Below, one piece after another: positions 27,648 through 35,361 of a stretch of 64,000 bases of DNA (positions are counted from its first letter, which is position 1; each line of letters starts with the position of its first letter). The position numbers and the translations under genes are program-made. The notes beneath the pieces are model-generated. The model saw only the letters and a list, made by a program, of their open reading frames with translations. It was not told the origin of the DNA and made no database searches. Origin of the DNA: Actinoplanes sandaracinus (GTDB lineage Bacteria; Actinomycetota; Actinomycetes; Mycobacteriales; Micromonosporaceae); NCBI RefSeq assembly GCF_030009775.1, contig NZ_JASCTH010000025.1:1-64000 (forward strand). The letters are read 5' to 3'.

Positions 27648-27827
27648 TCAGTCGACGCGCCCGGGAGGTCCCGTGCCACCCAGGTTGGAGCGTGGTCGGT
27701 CCACCTGGGCGAGCAGGCGTTCCACGGAATCTTCCAGGGCGGCATGGTCGCACCGGTACAACGTCGCCAGGGAGACCTCGGAAAGATCGATCAGATCGGT
27801 CTCGACATCGGCCGGAGAGAGATCCAC
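27648..27827 (-). CDS. Putative RiPP precursor peptide of the FxSxx/cyclophane type, 59 aa
   Basis: A short gene on the strand opposite its neighbours, with a strong AAGGAGG 9 bp before GTG 27827. The product starts VDLSPADVETDLIDLSEVSL, continues ATLYRCDHAALEDSVERLLAQ and ends VDRPRSNLGGTGPPGRVD. The 'DLSEVSLATLRRCD..AL..SL..VL..V' leader is the pattern I associate with precursors next to FxSxx-COOH-type TPR and HExxH proteins. The C-terminal GGTGPPGRVD is a plausible core but is not a strict FxSxx terminus. No radical SAM enzyme is visible, so the maturation chemistry is uncertain. Confidence 0.6.
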   Translation of the reverse strand: MDLSPADVETDLIDLSEVSLATLYRCDHAALEDSVERLLAQVDRPRSNLGGTGPPGRVD

Positions 27828-27866
27828 TGGGCGATTCCTCCTTGATTCCGAGCGCCGGGCAGAAAT

Positions 27867-29135
27867 ATGCCACCGTCACTATCTCATACGGAAGCCGAAT
27901 CGCTCGCAAGGAGTCTGACCGCCTGTACTTCGTGCTGGCCGCGTGTCAGTCTGACCGACGTGGTCATTCGCACCGGGAAATCATCGGGCATCACCGGGCC
28001 GAAACGAGAAGATCCGTCGCAGGTCGGTATCGGGATCATCACGGCTATCACGATCGAGACCCTCGCGCTTCAGCATGTGTTGGACGACGTCGCCGCGGTT
28101 CGATTTCCGGGGGACTCTCACCCGTACCATCTCGGAACGCTGCCGAGCCTCAACCCCGATGACCCGCATGTGATCGTTGTCGCCCAGCAGACCGGTGACG
28201 GCACCAGGGACGCGGCATGGCTCTGCGGCCATATGCCACACACTTTCCAGGGTCTCGGCGCCTTCGTGATGTGTGGCATCGCGGCCGGCGTTCCCTCGGC
28301 CGACTCCGCCCGGAACGTCGCGCTCGGCGATGTCGTCGTGGCCACCGAGGTCATCGACTATCGGCACGAACGTCGCGTCGATGGAAACAGCGTCCTTCGC
28401 GGGGCCGTCCAACCGCCCGGGGCGGTGTGGATGAACGCCGACCACGAGGTGGAGGCCGACGAGATGCGGGGCCGGCCACCGTGGCTGCCGACGCTGGAGG
28501 CTGCCGGTGAAATGTTCCGGGCACCCACACCGAGCGGCGGGCCGCGCGTCCACCGTGGTCGGGTGGGCAGCGCGGATCTGCTCCTGCGCGACCGGGTGTT
28601 CCGCGACGGTCTGGCCCGTGAGCATCGGCTCCTGGCCTTCGAGATGGAAGGCGCCGGATTGGCGATCGGATCACACCTCGGCGGCCGTCCGTGGTACATG
28701 GTCCGTGGTGTCGCCGACCACGGCGACGATGCGACGAAGAACGACCTCTGGCATCCGTACGCGTCGCTGGCGGCCGCCGCTTATCTGCGTGCCGTCCTCG
28801 CCCGGTGCGAGCCGTTCGGCCCCCGCCGGGAGCGCATCCACGCGGAAGGTCTGGACCCGTTGAACGCGATCGCGGACGTCCTCGCCGAGCTGCCGGTCAT
28901 GCGGGACGAAGTACACCGCCGGGCCGTGCTGGATCAGCTGCCCGCGGCGATCCGGGTGCAAGTCCCGGAGAACTCGCTGGGCCGCCTGCACATCATTCAG
29001 ACGGTCAACACGCTCCAGCGCTATCCCGAGGGCCTTGACATCCTCCTCTCGGCGCTGAGGCTGACCCTGGGGGCGAGTTCACCGGACTTCGTCGAGGTCG
29101 AACGCATCCTCCGTGCCAACTGGCGCGGCCAGTGA
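27867..29135 (+). CDS. Nucleoside phosphorylase-like protein with C-terminal EAD
   Basis: About 422 residues. The N-terminal 300 are a PNP/MTA-SAH nucleosidase-type fold (VGIGIITAITIETLALQHVLDD, FVMCGIAAGVPSAD...ALGDVVVATEVIDY, LAFEMEGAGLAIG, MVRGVADHGDD), which as an effector could attack nucleotides or NAD. Residues about 325-415 are an effector-associated domain (LNAIADVLAELPVMRDEVHRRAVLDQL...RLHIIQTVNTLQRYPEGLDILLSALR). The start is uncertain: the ATG has no clear ribosome binding site and the first 50 residues lack similarity. The 3' end overlaps the convergent HExxH gene by 57 bp. Confidence 0.8.
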   Translation: MPPSLSHTEAESLARSLTACTSCWPRVSLTDVVIRTGKSSGITGPKREDPSQVGIGIITAITIETLALQHVLDDVAAVRFPGDSHPYHLGTLPSLNPDDPHVIVVAQQTGDGTRDAAWLCGHMPHTFQGLGAFVMCGIAAGVPSADSARNVALGDVVVATEVIDYRHERRVDGNSVLRGAVQPPGAVWMNADHEVEADEMRGRPPWLPTLEAAGEMFRAPTPSGGPRVHRGRVGSADLLLRDRVFRDGLAREHRLLAFEMEGAGLAIGSHLGGRPWYMVRGVADHGDDATKNDLWHPYASLAAAAYLRAVLARCEPFGPRRERIHAEGLDPLNAIADVLAELPVMRDEVHRRAVLDQLPAAIRVQVPENSLGRLHIIQTVNTLQRYPEGLDILLSALRLTLGASSPDFVEVERILRANWRGQ

Positions 29136-30905
29136 GGGCACGAGAACGCTGAGCCGGCGGGACACAGCGACCGGATCGGCCTCGATCCGCTCGTCCCGGA
29201 GCGCCGCGCAGACCGCGTGAACCCACTCGGGGCGCGAGCGCAGCGGCTCCTCCGTGATGGCCAGGCTCAGGCCCGCCCATGCGTGCGGATCGCCGGGAGC
29301 GGTGGCGATGGCGTGCCGGTAGCCCTCGCCGGCCGCCTCCCGATCCCCGGACAGCAATGCCAGGTCCGAGGCCGCGTCGGCGGACCGGCCGGTGCGCCCG
29401 ACCAGGTGATCGCGGGCCAGTTGCTGCCACACCAGCGACCACCGGACGGTCGCCGAGGCCGGCACGACGGCGGCGGACAGCGGTCCCCGGTCGGCGTTCT
29501 CGTCGGCCTGCCAGGCCGCGGCCAGCGACCGCACCTGGTCGGCGTCCGGATGTACGTGCCGCAGCCGCCACTCGGCCCGGTGCGAGGCGCAGACGATCGA
29601 GGCGGACTCGGTGGCCACCGGTTCCACCAGCTCGTCTCGCCATGAGTGCACCCGGTCCGAGAGGCCGGCGACGAGTTGCCGGCCGACGGCTGTCAGGCCT
29701 TCCGCGGCGCGGAGGGTGGACAGCACTTCGCGTACCTGCTCGCGGGCGTACGCGAACTCGAAGTCGGCGATTCGCCGATAGAGTCCGTCAACTCCATACC
29801 GGTATACACGCCAGAAATCGGATATGCCGAAGAAGGCATATACGCCTTGGATCAAGCCTCCCAGAGGCCGAGGATCCTCGCGCCACGGCGCATGATGGAC
29901 CGCCTCGCCCTCCTCGGAGATCAACGGCAGCAGGTGAAGCAAGCCCCCGAGCTTGATGTGCTGGAACTCGTGCACCAGCGACACGGCGAGGTCGATCTCG
30001 TCGACCGGCGGCGAGATCATCATGCTCGCGAACGCCTCGCCGGTGGAAGCGCTGCGGGTGGTGCCGAACTCGTCGGGTGGGAGCGGGACGATACTGACGA
30101 CACCGGCGGCGAACGCCCGCGCGTTCTCGGGCTGGTTGCGGCACAGAACCGCCCACGCGCCTTCCAGCAGCGTCTGCCAACGGGCCAGCGCGGCGGCGTC
30201 GAGCCGGTCGGGTGGGACCGGGTCGGCCAGCTCGCGGAACGGATCGATGTCGTCCAGGTAGACGGACAGAGCGGGATCGCCGCCGACGTGCAGTCGGCGC
30301 AGCGGCCACCAACCGTCCGCCTCCGCCGAGGGGTCCGCCGGCACGAGGACCGTACGATCGCCCAGGCGAAGGCTGATCTCGCCGAAGGTGCACCAAGCTT
30401 GCGCTACCGAGGCGCCGCGACGATCACCGAGATCTGCCATGCCGAGGGTCGGCAGCATCACCTTCCCGTCTCGGACCGGCACCGACGTACGCCAGGAGAT
30501 CTTCGCCCGGGCCATCGCGATCAGGGCGATCGCGTGCAGGGCCCCGGCGTCGACCCACGGTTCCTCGCCGGAGGACGCCCGGCCCCGCTTGCGTCGCAAC
30601 ATGTACGCGCCCCACGAACCCACCTGGGGATGAAGGAGCAGCGCCGCAACGGCCTCGGGCGCCGCCTCGTCCGCCGCCGCCCAGGCCGCCCAGGCCGTGG
30701 CCGCCGAGGGCAGCGGCCCCATGTCCGCCGGATCGTCCAGAGTCCTGCGCAAGGTGTCGAGCAGTAGCAGCCGCCGACTGCGCTGAGCTGTCCAGAGCGT
30801 CCGTATCGTCGCGCCGCCACCACCACCGGAGCACAGCTCGGCGAGCTGATCCGCCGGAATGTGATGCTTGGAGAAGACCTGGCCGTCACGGACACCGTGT
30901 ATCAC
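29079..30905 (-). CDS. HExxH-type peptide modification protein (aKG-HExxH beta-hydroxylase class)
   Basis: A 608-residue protein from GTG 30905, chosen for its perfect GGAGG. The diagnostic site is VSLVHEFQHIKLGG, an HExxH motif at residues 312-316, followed by a large helical C-terminal region (FAYAREQVREVLSTLRAAEGLT...). Proteins of this class were long called 'HExxH motif-containing putative peptide modification protein'; some are now known as alpha-ketoglutarate-dependent peptide beta-hydroxylases. The substrate may be the peptide encoded at 27648-27827. Divergent from the membrane protein at 31030. Confidence 0.82.
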   Translation of the reverse strand: MIHGVRDGQVFSKHHIPADQLAELCSGGGGGATIRTLWTAQRSRRLLLLDTLRRTLDDPADMGPLPSAATAWAAWAAADEAAPEAVAALLLHPQVGSWGAYMLRRKRGRASSGEEPWVDAGALHAIALIAMARAKISWRTSVPVRDGKVMLPTLGMADLGDRRGASVAQAWCTFGEISLRLGDRTVLVPADPSAEADGWWPLRRLHVGGDPALSVYLDDIDPFRELADPVPPDRLDAAALARWQTLLEGAWAVLCRNQPENARAFAAGVVSIVPLPPDEFGTTRSASTGEAFASMMISPPVDEIDLAVSLVHEFQHIKLGGLLHLLPLISEEGEAVHHAPWREDPRPLGGLIQGVYAFFGISDFWRVYRYGVDGLYRRIADFEFAYAREQVREVLSTLRAAEGLTAVGRQLVAGLSDRVHSWRDELVEPVATESASIVCASHRAEWRLRHVHPDADQVRSLAAAWQADENADRGPLSAAVVPASATVRWSLVWQQLARDHLVGRTGRSADAASDLALLSGDREAAGEGYRHAIATAPGDPHAWAGLSLAITEEPLRSRPEWVHAVCAALRDERIEADPVAVSRRLSVLVPSLAAPVGTEDAFDLDEVR

Positions 30906-31029
30906 GCAAACCTCCGGTCTGTTGGCGACGATCGGCGCACATCGTGATCGTACGCATACTCCCCGATGAGCATCGTGGACGATATTTTGCACAATGAAGC
31001 CCGGTGTTCCTCTTGACAGTGGAGGCTCT

Positions 31030-31572
31030 GTGGCCAAGGACGACTCGCGGATCAGCGCACTGCTGACCGTCGAATACGAGCGGCTCAAGGAGGAACAGAA
31101 AGTCCGGATCGGCATGCGTGACAACCTGATCTACGTGACGCTGGCCTCGATGGCGGCCGTCATCGCCGCGATGATCCAGGCCGGCGGGCGACCCGGTTAC
31201 CTGCTCCTGCTGCCGCCGGTCACCTTTCTGCTGGGATGGACCTACCTGGCCAATGACCAGAAGATCTCCGACATCGGCCGCTACATCCGAGAGCAGCTCG
31301 GCCCCCGGCTCACCACGCTGGCCGGAGATGACGTCTCCGTCTTCGGCTGGGAGACGGCCCACCGCGCCGGGCCCGGCCGGGCCCGGCGCAAGCTGACTCA
31401 GCTCCTGGTCGACCTGATGGCGTTCTGCCTGGCTCCGCTGGTCGGCGTGATCGCCGCCTGGATCAACGGCGAACTGCCCCGGTTGCTGTTCGCGGTGTCT
31501 GTCGTGGAGGTCGCCCTGCTCGCGCTGCTGGCGGCGAGCATCGTCCGCGAGGTGGAACTGAAGGGCCGCTGA
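31030..31572 (+). CDS. Integral membrane protein, about 4 TM
   Basis: A 180-residue protein from GTG 31030 (GGAGG four bases upstream). After a charged N-terminal helix (LLTVEYERLKEEQKVRIGMRDNLI) come two TM segments (VTLASMAAVIAAMI, LLLLPPVTFLLGWTYLA), a polar middle, and two more TMs (MAFCLAPLVGVIAAWI, FAVSVVEVALLALLAASI). I do not recognise a named family. It is divergent from the HExxH gene and may belong to the same conflict island as a membrane-acting or sensing component. Confidence 0.75.
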   Translation: MAKDDSRISALLTVEYERLKEEQKVRIGMRDNLIYVTLASMAAVIAAMIQAGGRPGYLLLLPPVTFLLGWTYLANDQKISDIGRYIREQLGPRLTTLAGDDVSVFGWETAHRAGPGRARRKLTQLLVDLMAFCLAPLVGVIAAWINGELPRLLFAVSVVEVALLALLAASIVREVELKGR

Positions 31573-31624
31573 CCGCAGCCACAGGCTCGTACCCCCGATT
31601 CTCGCCGACGGGCGGGCGAGATCG

Positions 31625-33271
31625 TCATGTCGAGGCGCCTGGTGTGATCGACAACAGGCCGTACTTGTGCAGCCAGAGCAGGTGGAAGGCCACCAGCCAG
31701 GGATCGCCGCCGTCGGCCAGCTCCGACATCAGCTCTCCGGCGAGTTCGCCCCGCGCCGCTCGCCGGAGGATCTGCGTCGCCACCTCGGCGGAGATCACCT
31801 CGGCCAGGGCGCTGTAGGGCTGGAGGGGCTCGGTCGACGTCAGCAGGCGTGCGCCCGACTCCGACGTGGTGACCAGGTCGTCCCGGCGCAACAAGCGGGT
31901 CGGGTAGGCCGCGAAGGCGGAGCGGAAGTTCAGCCGCGGCGGATCGTCGGGGTTGATGAGGCAGAGGTCCCGTTGCGATCTCAGCCCGGTCCAGAGGGCA
32001 TCGTACTGTTCCACGACCCGGTCCCAGCTGAAGCGTTGGGCGTATGCCCGCGCCGCGTCGCCCAGCGTCCGGCGCAGCCGCGGCTGGTCGACCAGTCTGA
32101 TCAGCCGGTCACAGAGCACGTCGAGGTCGGTGCCGACCGCCTGTGACGCCAGGTGCAGGTTGACGACGTTGTGGTAGAGCGGCGCGAGAGCGTCCAGCGA
32201 CGGAAACGTGCCGAGCGCGGTGGTCGGAATCAGGTAGCCGGTGTGGCCGTCCGCCACCAGCGTCCGGAAGCCGCTCCAGTCGGAGGCCACGACCGGCAGT
32301 CCGGCGGCCGAGGCCTCGACGAGAGCCAGCCCGAACGTCTCCTGCACGTTGTCACCGAGCGCCACGAAGATGTCCGCCGCGCGGTACAGCGCCACCTTGT
32401 CGTCCTCCGCGGGGTTCTCCGCGAAATGCACCCGGTCCGCGATGCCGTGCTCGGCGGCCATCCGGCCCAGCATCCGTGGGTCCGCCTCCGCGCCGGTCGC
32501 CCCGGCCAGCACCAGATGAGCGCGGGCCGACGCCCGTTCGGCGACCCTGGCGAACGCGGCCAGCAGTGGACGCAGATCAGCCTTGGTCAGGTGCGAGAAG
32601 CGGGCCACCGACAGCAGCATCACCTCGTCACCGGGGATGCCGAGCCGTTCCCTGGCCTCCCGCCCGCCGGCGCCGAACCTGCCGACGTCGACCCCCAGGG
32701 GGATGACTGTGGTGGGCAGCGAGCATGCGCGCCCCAGCGAGCCGCCGACCGAGGCCACCATCGACCTCACGACGTCCTCGGCCATCTCGGTGGTGCACAC
32801 CAGCCGGTCGTTGGGCTGCGGCCGGGCGAGCAGAGTGAGCAGCACCCACTCATGGAAGTTCGCGTACGACAGGCCGTGCGTCACGCCGGTGACGGCGAAC
32901 GGCTGCCGCGCGATGCCGTTGCGGATGTACAGGCTGCGATACATGTGCTGGGTCAGCCGGTGCAGCACGTCGACCGGTTGCTCGCCGAACAGCGCCGGCA
33001 GGTCGGTGAGGCTCAGAATCTCGACGTCGTGGTCGAACTGCCCGCGCAGCAGATCCCAGCGGTCCGGCGTGCCGCGGATCAGCACGTGCGGCACGTCGGC
33101 GACCAGGCTTACCGTCATGTCGTGAGCACGCGCGTGCCGGAGCAGGGCTCGCGCGAAGCCCACGTTGGCGCTGCGCGCGCCGTTGGCGTTGCGCACGTCC
33201 TCCACGGAGGACAGCGCGTCCTCCGGGAAGAGCAGCGCGACGTGCAGTCGCGGGCCGGGTGTGGAGGTCAC
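31625..33271 (-). CDS. Glycosyltransferase family 4-like with C-terminal extension
   Basis: A 548-residue GT-B glycosyltransferase from GTG 33271, which overlaps the upstream stop (GTGA). The donor-binding half is clear: VARFSHLTKADLRPLLAAFARV, HLVLAGATG, ALGDNVQETFGLALVEASAAGLPVVASDWSGFRTLV (the E-x7-E region). The last 110 residues are not part of a normal GT4 and look like a small helical/winged domain (SALAEVISAEVATQILRRAARGELAGELM...). This tail resembles the added domains on other enzymes of the cluster. Third gene of a minus-strand operon; it probably glycosylates the peptide or a precursor. Confidence 0.85.
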   Translation of the reverse strand: MTSTPGPRLHVALLFPEDALSSVEDVRNANGARSANVGFARALLRHARAHDMTVSLVADVPHVLIRGTPDRWDLLRGQFDHDVEILSLTDLPALFGEQPVDVLHRLTQHMYRSLYIRNGIARQPFAVTGVTHGLSYANFHEWVLLTLLARPQPNDRLVCTTEMAEDVVRSMVASVGGSLGRACSLPTTVIPLGVDVGRFGAGGREARERLGIPGDEVMLLSVARFSHLTKADLRPLLAAFARVAERASARAHLVLAGATGAEADPRMLGRMAAEHGIADRVHFAENPAEDDKVALYRAADIFVALGDNVQETFGLALVEASAAGLPVVASDWSGFRTLVADGHTGYLIPTTALGTFPSLDALAPLYHNVVNLHLASQAVGTDLDVLCDRLIRLVDQPRLRRTLGDAARAYAQRFSWDRVVEQYDALWTGLRSQRDLCLINPDDPPRLNFRSAFAAYPTRLLRRDDLVTTSESGARLLTSTEPLQPYSALAEVISAEVATQILRRAARGELAGELMSELADGGDPWLVAFHLLWLHKYGLLSITPGAST

Positions 33272-34224
33272 AGGCTGGACAGCTCGCAGTCCTCGGCGGG
33301 CGGCGCCGACAGGCTCTCGACGAGCCCGGTCCGCCGCAGTCGGTGGATCTCGTCCCATACCTCCCAGGGTCCGCTCCGGACCGCGTCGGCGATCGTCCGC
33401 ACCCGGAAGACGCCGGGCTCGGCGAGCACCCGTTCCAAGATCTCCACCCGGTCGGCGCTCACCGTCCCGTGCCGTAACCGGCGAAGGAAGTCGGCGATCA
33501 ACCGGGGATCGATGTCGGCCCGGATGCGGTACGGCCGCTGCCACAGCGTCCGCGGATCGACCACGAATCCGAAGGAGAGCGTCACCCTGCCGTCCGGACC
33601 GCCCACCTCGGGCGCCGAGTGGAGCAGCTCGGTCGGGTAGAAGGCCCACATCCCCCGGTCCGGCACGTCGAACTCGCGGTCGGCGATCACCGGGAGGCCA
33701 CCCTTCGCGGGCCGGGCGAGCAGCACGTTGCAGCGCAGCAGCGGCATCAGCGTGCCGTCGATGGACAGCCGGGCGTCGCGGTGCGGATGTACGGAGCCGC
33801 CGGTCGTGACGTAGGCCAGGAACGATCCCTTGTAGGGGTCGTCACGCAGATGGTGCAGCCGCAAGCGATCGACCACCCGTTGCCGGATCCGCCAGAACTC
33901 CTCGGGGGGCGCCTCGGCCCGGTCGTCGCCGACCTCCGGGATCCACACCAGGTCGTCGTCGCCCGCCTCGCCCTCGGGCCGCCCCTGGCGGGTGAGTGCG
34001 GTCAGCTCGCGGTCGTGCGCGGCACGGTACGGCGTCAGGTGCCGCCCCGGGTCGATGGGGTTGTCGAGCAGCGCACCGGCCCGGTGCCGCTCGGCGGCCC
34101 AGGCCCGCACCAGCGCCTGCTCCTCCGGCGTCACGACCGAATCCACGACCAGCACCTCGTCCAGGCCGAGCGCCGCCGGCGCCGGCTCGATGTCATGCTC
34201 TGCGACTTCCGGTATCACCCGCAC
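33268..34224 (-). CDS. 2OG-Fe(II) oxygenase-like protein with C-terminal wHTH-like domain
   Basis: A 318-residue protein from GTG 34224 (GGAAGGA upstream). The catalytic core shows SFLAYVTTGGSVHPHRDARL (H-x-D iron ligands) and ELLHSAPEVGGPDGRVTLSFGFVV (distal His and Arg), the pattern of 2-oxoglutarate-dependent hydroxylases. The C-terminal 85 residues (RLIADFLRRLRHGTVSADRVEILERVL... AVRSGPWEVWDEIHRLRRTGLVE) look like a winged-helix domain, perhaps for substrate binding. Middle gene of the operon between the methyltransferase and glycosyltransferase. Confidence 0.8.
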   Translation of the reverse strand: MRVIPEVAEHDIEPAPAALGLDEVLVVDSVVTPEEQALVRAWAAERHRAGALLDNPIDPGRHLTPYRAAHDRELTALTRQGRPEGEAGDDDLVWIPEVGDDRAEAPPEEFWRIRQRVVDRLRLHHLRDDPYKGSFLAYVTTGGSVHPHRDARLSIDGTLMPLLRCNVLLARPAKGGLPVIADREFDVPDRGMWAFYPTELLHSAPEVGGPDGRVTLSFGFVVDPRTLWQRPYRIRADIDPRLIADFLRRLRHGTVSADRVEILERVLAEPGVFRVRTIADAVRSGPWEVWDEIHRLRRTGLVESLSAPPAEDCELSSL

Positions 34225-34237
34225 CAGATCCTTCCGG

Positions 34238-35098
34238 TCAGCTCCCGTCGGCGACGGCGAGGACGACGAACCAATGTGTACGGTGCTCGGCGCTCTCGTC
34301 GCAGCGCCGGTAGGCCTCATCGATGATCTCCAGGCGCTCCTCGTACGGCAGCGGGCGCAGCATGGTCAGCGCCTCGGAGAAGATCGGGACCGACATCCAG
34401 GCTCGCTGTTCCGCGACACTCAGCCGGTCTTCCACGAAGTGAGCCCGCGCCAGGTCGAATCCGGCGCGGCGCACGGCCTGACCCACCGCTTCGACGGTCA
34501 GTCCGGGGCCGGTGCCGTCGATGACGGCCCGGTCGGGCACGGCGCCCTTGCGCGCGGCCGCGATCGCGCACGCCCACTGCATCACCATCGGCATGCCGGG
34601 GGCCGGCACCCCGTCGGCCGGGACCAGCGCGAGGTTACGGGCGCCGATGTTGAAGGCGAAGCGCCCGCCGGGCCGGAGCAGGGTCCGGACCGCCCGGCAG
34701 GTGGCGGCGAGGTCGGTGTGCCAGATCGCGGAGTTGCAGACGACCGCGTCGACGCTGCCCGGCGCGACGTGACCGTCGATCTCCTCGGCCCGGGAGCGGA
34801 CCCAGACGACCCGGGGCCCGGGCACCTCGTGGGCGGCGACGGCCAGCATGGCGGCGGACTTGTCGGCGGCGATCACCCGGCACCGCGGGGGGACCGCCGC
34901 GAGGAGTGTGCGGGTCGTGACGCCGGTGCCGCAGGCCAGGTCGACGACATCGCGCGCGGCGGCGACGCCGGCCGAGCGGACGAGAAGTTCGCTGGTTCGC
35001 CGGTACAGCGGGAAGTCGCGGGCGAAGGCCGCATACCGCTGCGCGTTGACCGGGTTCTCCCAGTCGACGTGATCGGGGCTCGTGCTCGTCGGGTTCAT
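34238..35098 (-). CDS. Class I SAM-dependent methyltransferase
   Basis: A 286-residue methyltransferase. Motif I is VVDLACGTGVTTRTLLAAV, followed by VIAADKSAAMLAVAA (acidic motif II), AVVCNSAIWHTD (motif IV) and LRPGGRFAFNIG (motif V). ATG 35098 follows GAGG; the frame is open further upstream without similarity. It is the first gene of the minus-strand operon and divergent from the carbamoyltransferase across 263 bp. O-, N- or C-methylation cannot be decided from sequence. Confidence 0.88.
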   Translation of the reverse strand: MNPTSTSPDHVDWENPVNAQRYAAFARDFPLYRRTSELLVRSAGVAAARDVVDLACGTGVTTRTLLAAVPPRCRVIAADKSAAMLAVAAHEVPGPRVVWVRSRAEEIDGHVAPGSVDAVVCNSAIWHTDLAATCRAVRTLLRPGGRFAFNIGARNLALVPADGVPAPGMPMVMQWACAIAAARKGAVPDRAVIDGTGPGLTVEAVGQAVRRAGFDLARAHFVEDRLSVAEQRAWMSVPIFSEALTMLRPLPYEERLEIIDEAYRRCDESAEHRTHWFVVLAVADGS

Positions 35099-35361
35099 CG
35101 CTGACCTCGAAACGACGCCTGGCGTTCCTTGCGCACTGTACCCGTGCGCACACGCTCCGGCGCAGCCCCGATCGGGCGGGCAGCGACCGTCCACGGCATC
35201 GATTTGCCCAGCGCACCCGGCTTTGTGCCTTCCGGCGTCGGGTTGCGGACAACCCGCGGACACCGCCCGGATTGATGACGCCGGTCTATCGTGGCCTGAT
35301 CGGCGGCGTGGCGCGCCGCGCCGGGAGCGACGCACCAATCCAGTCCGCGGAGGACGATGCC

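Noticed and set aside
27533..27745. Alternative minus-strand frame in the same place as the small peptide
   Set aside because: It overlaps the 59-codon frame in a different phase, is Arg/Pro-rich with no recognisable pattern and has no ribosome binding site.
29646..30767. Plus-strand frame opposite the HExxH gene
   Set aside because: No family resemblance, and it is fully antisense to a protein with a clear HExxH site.
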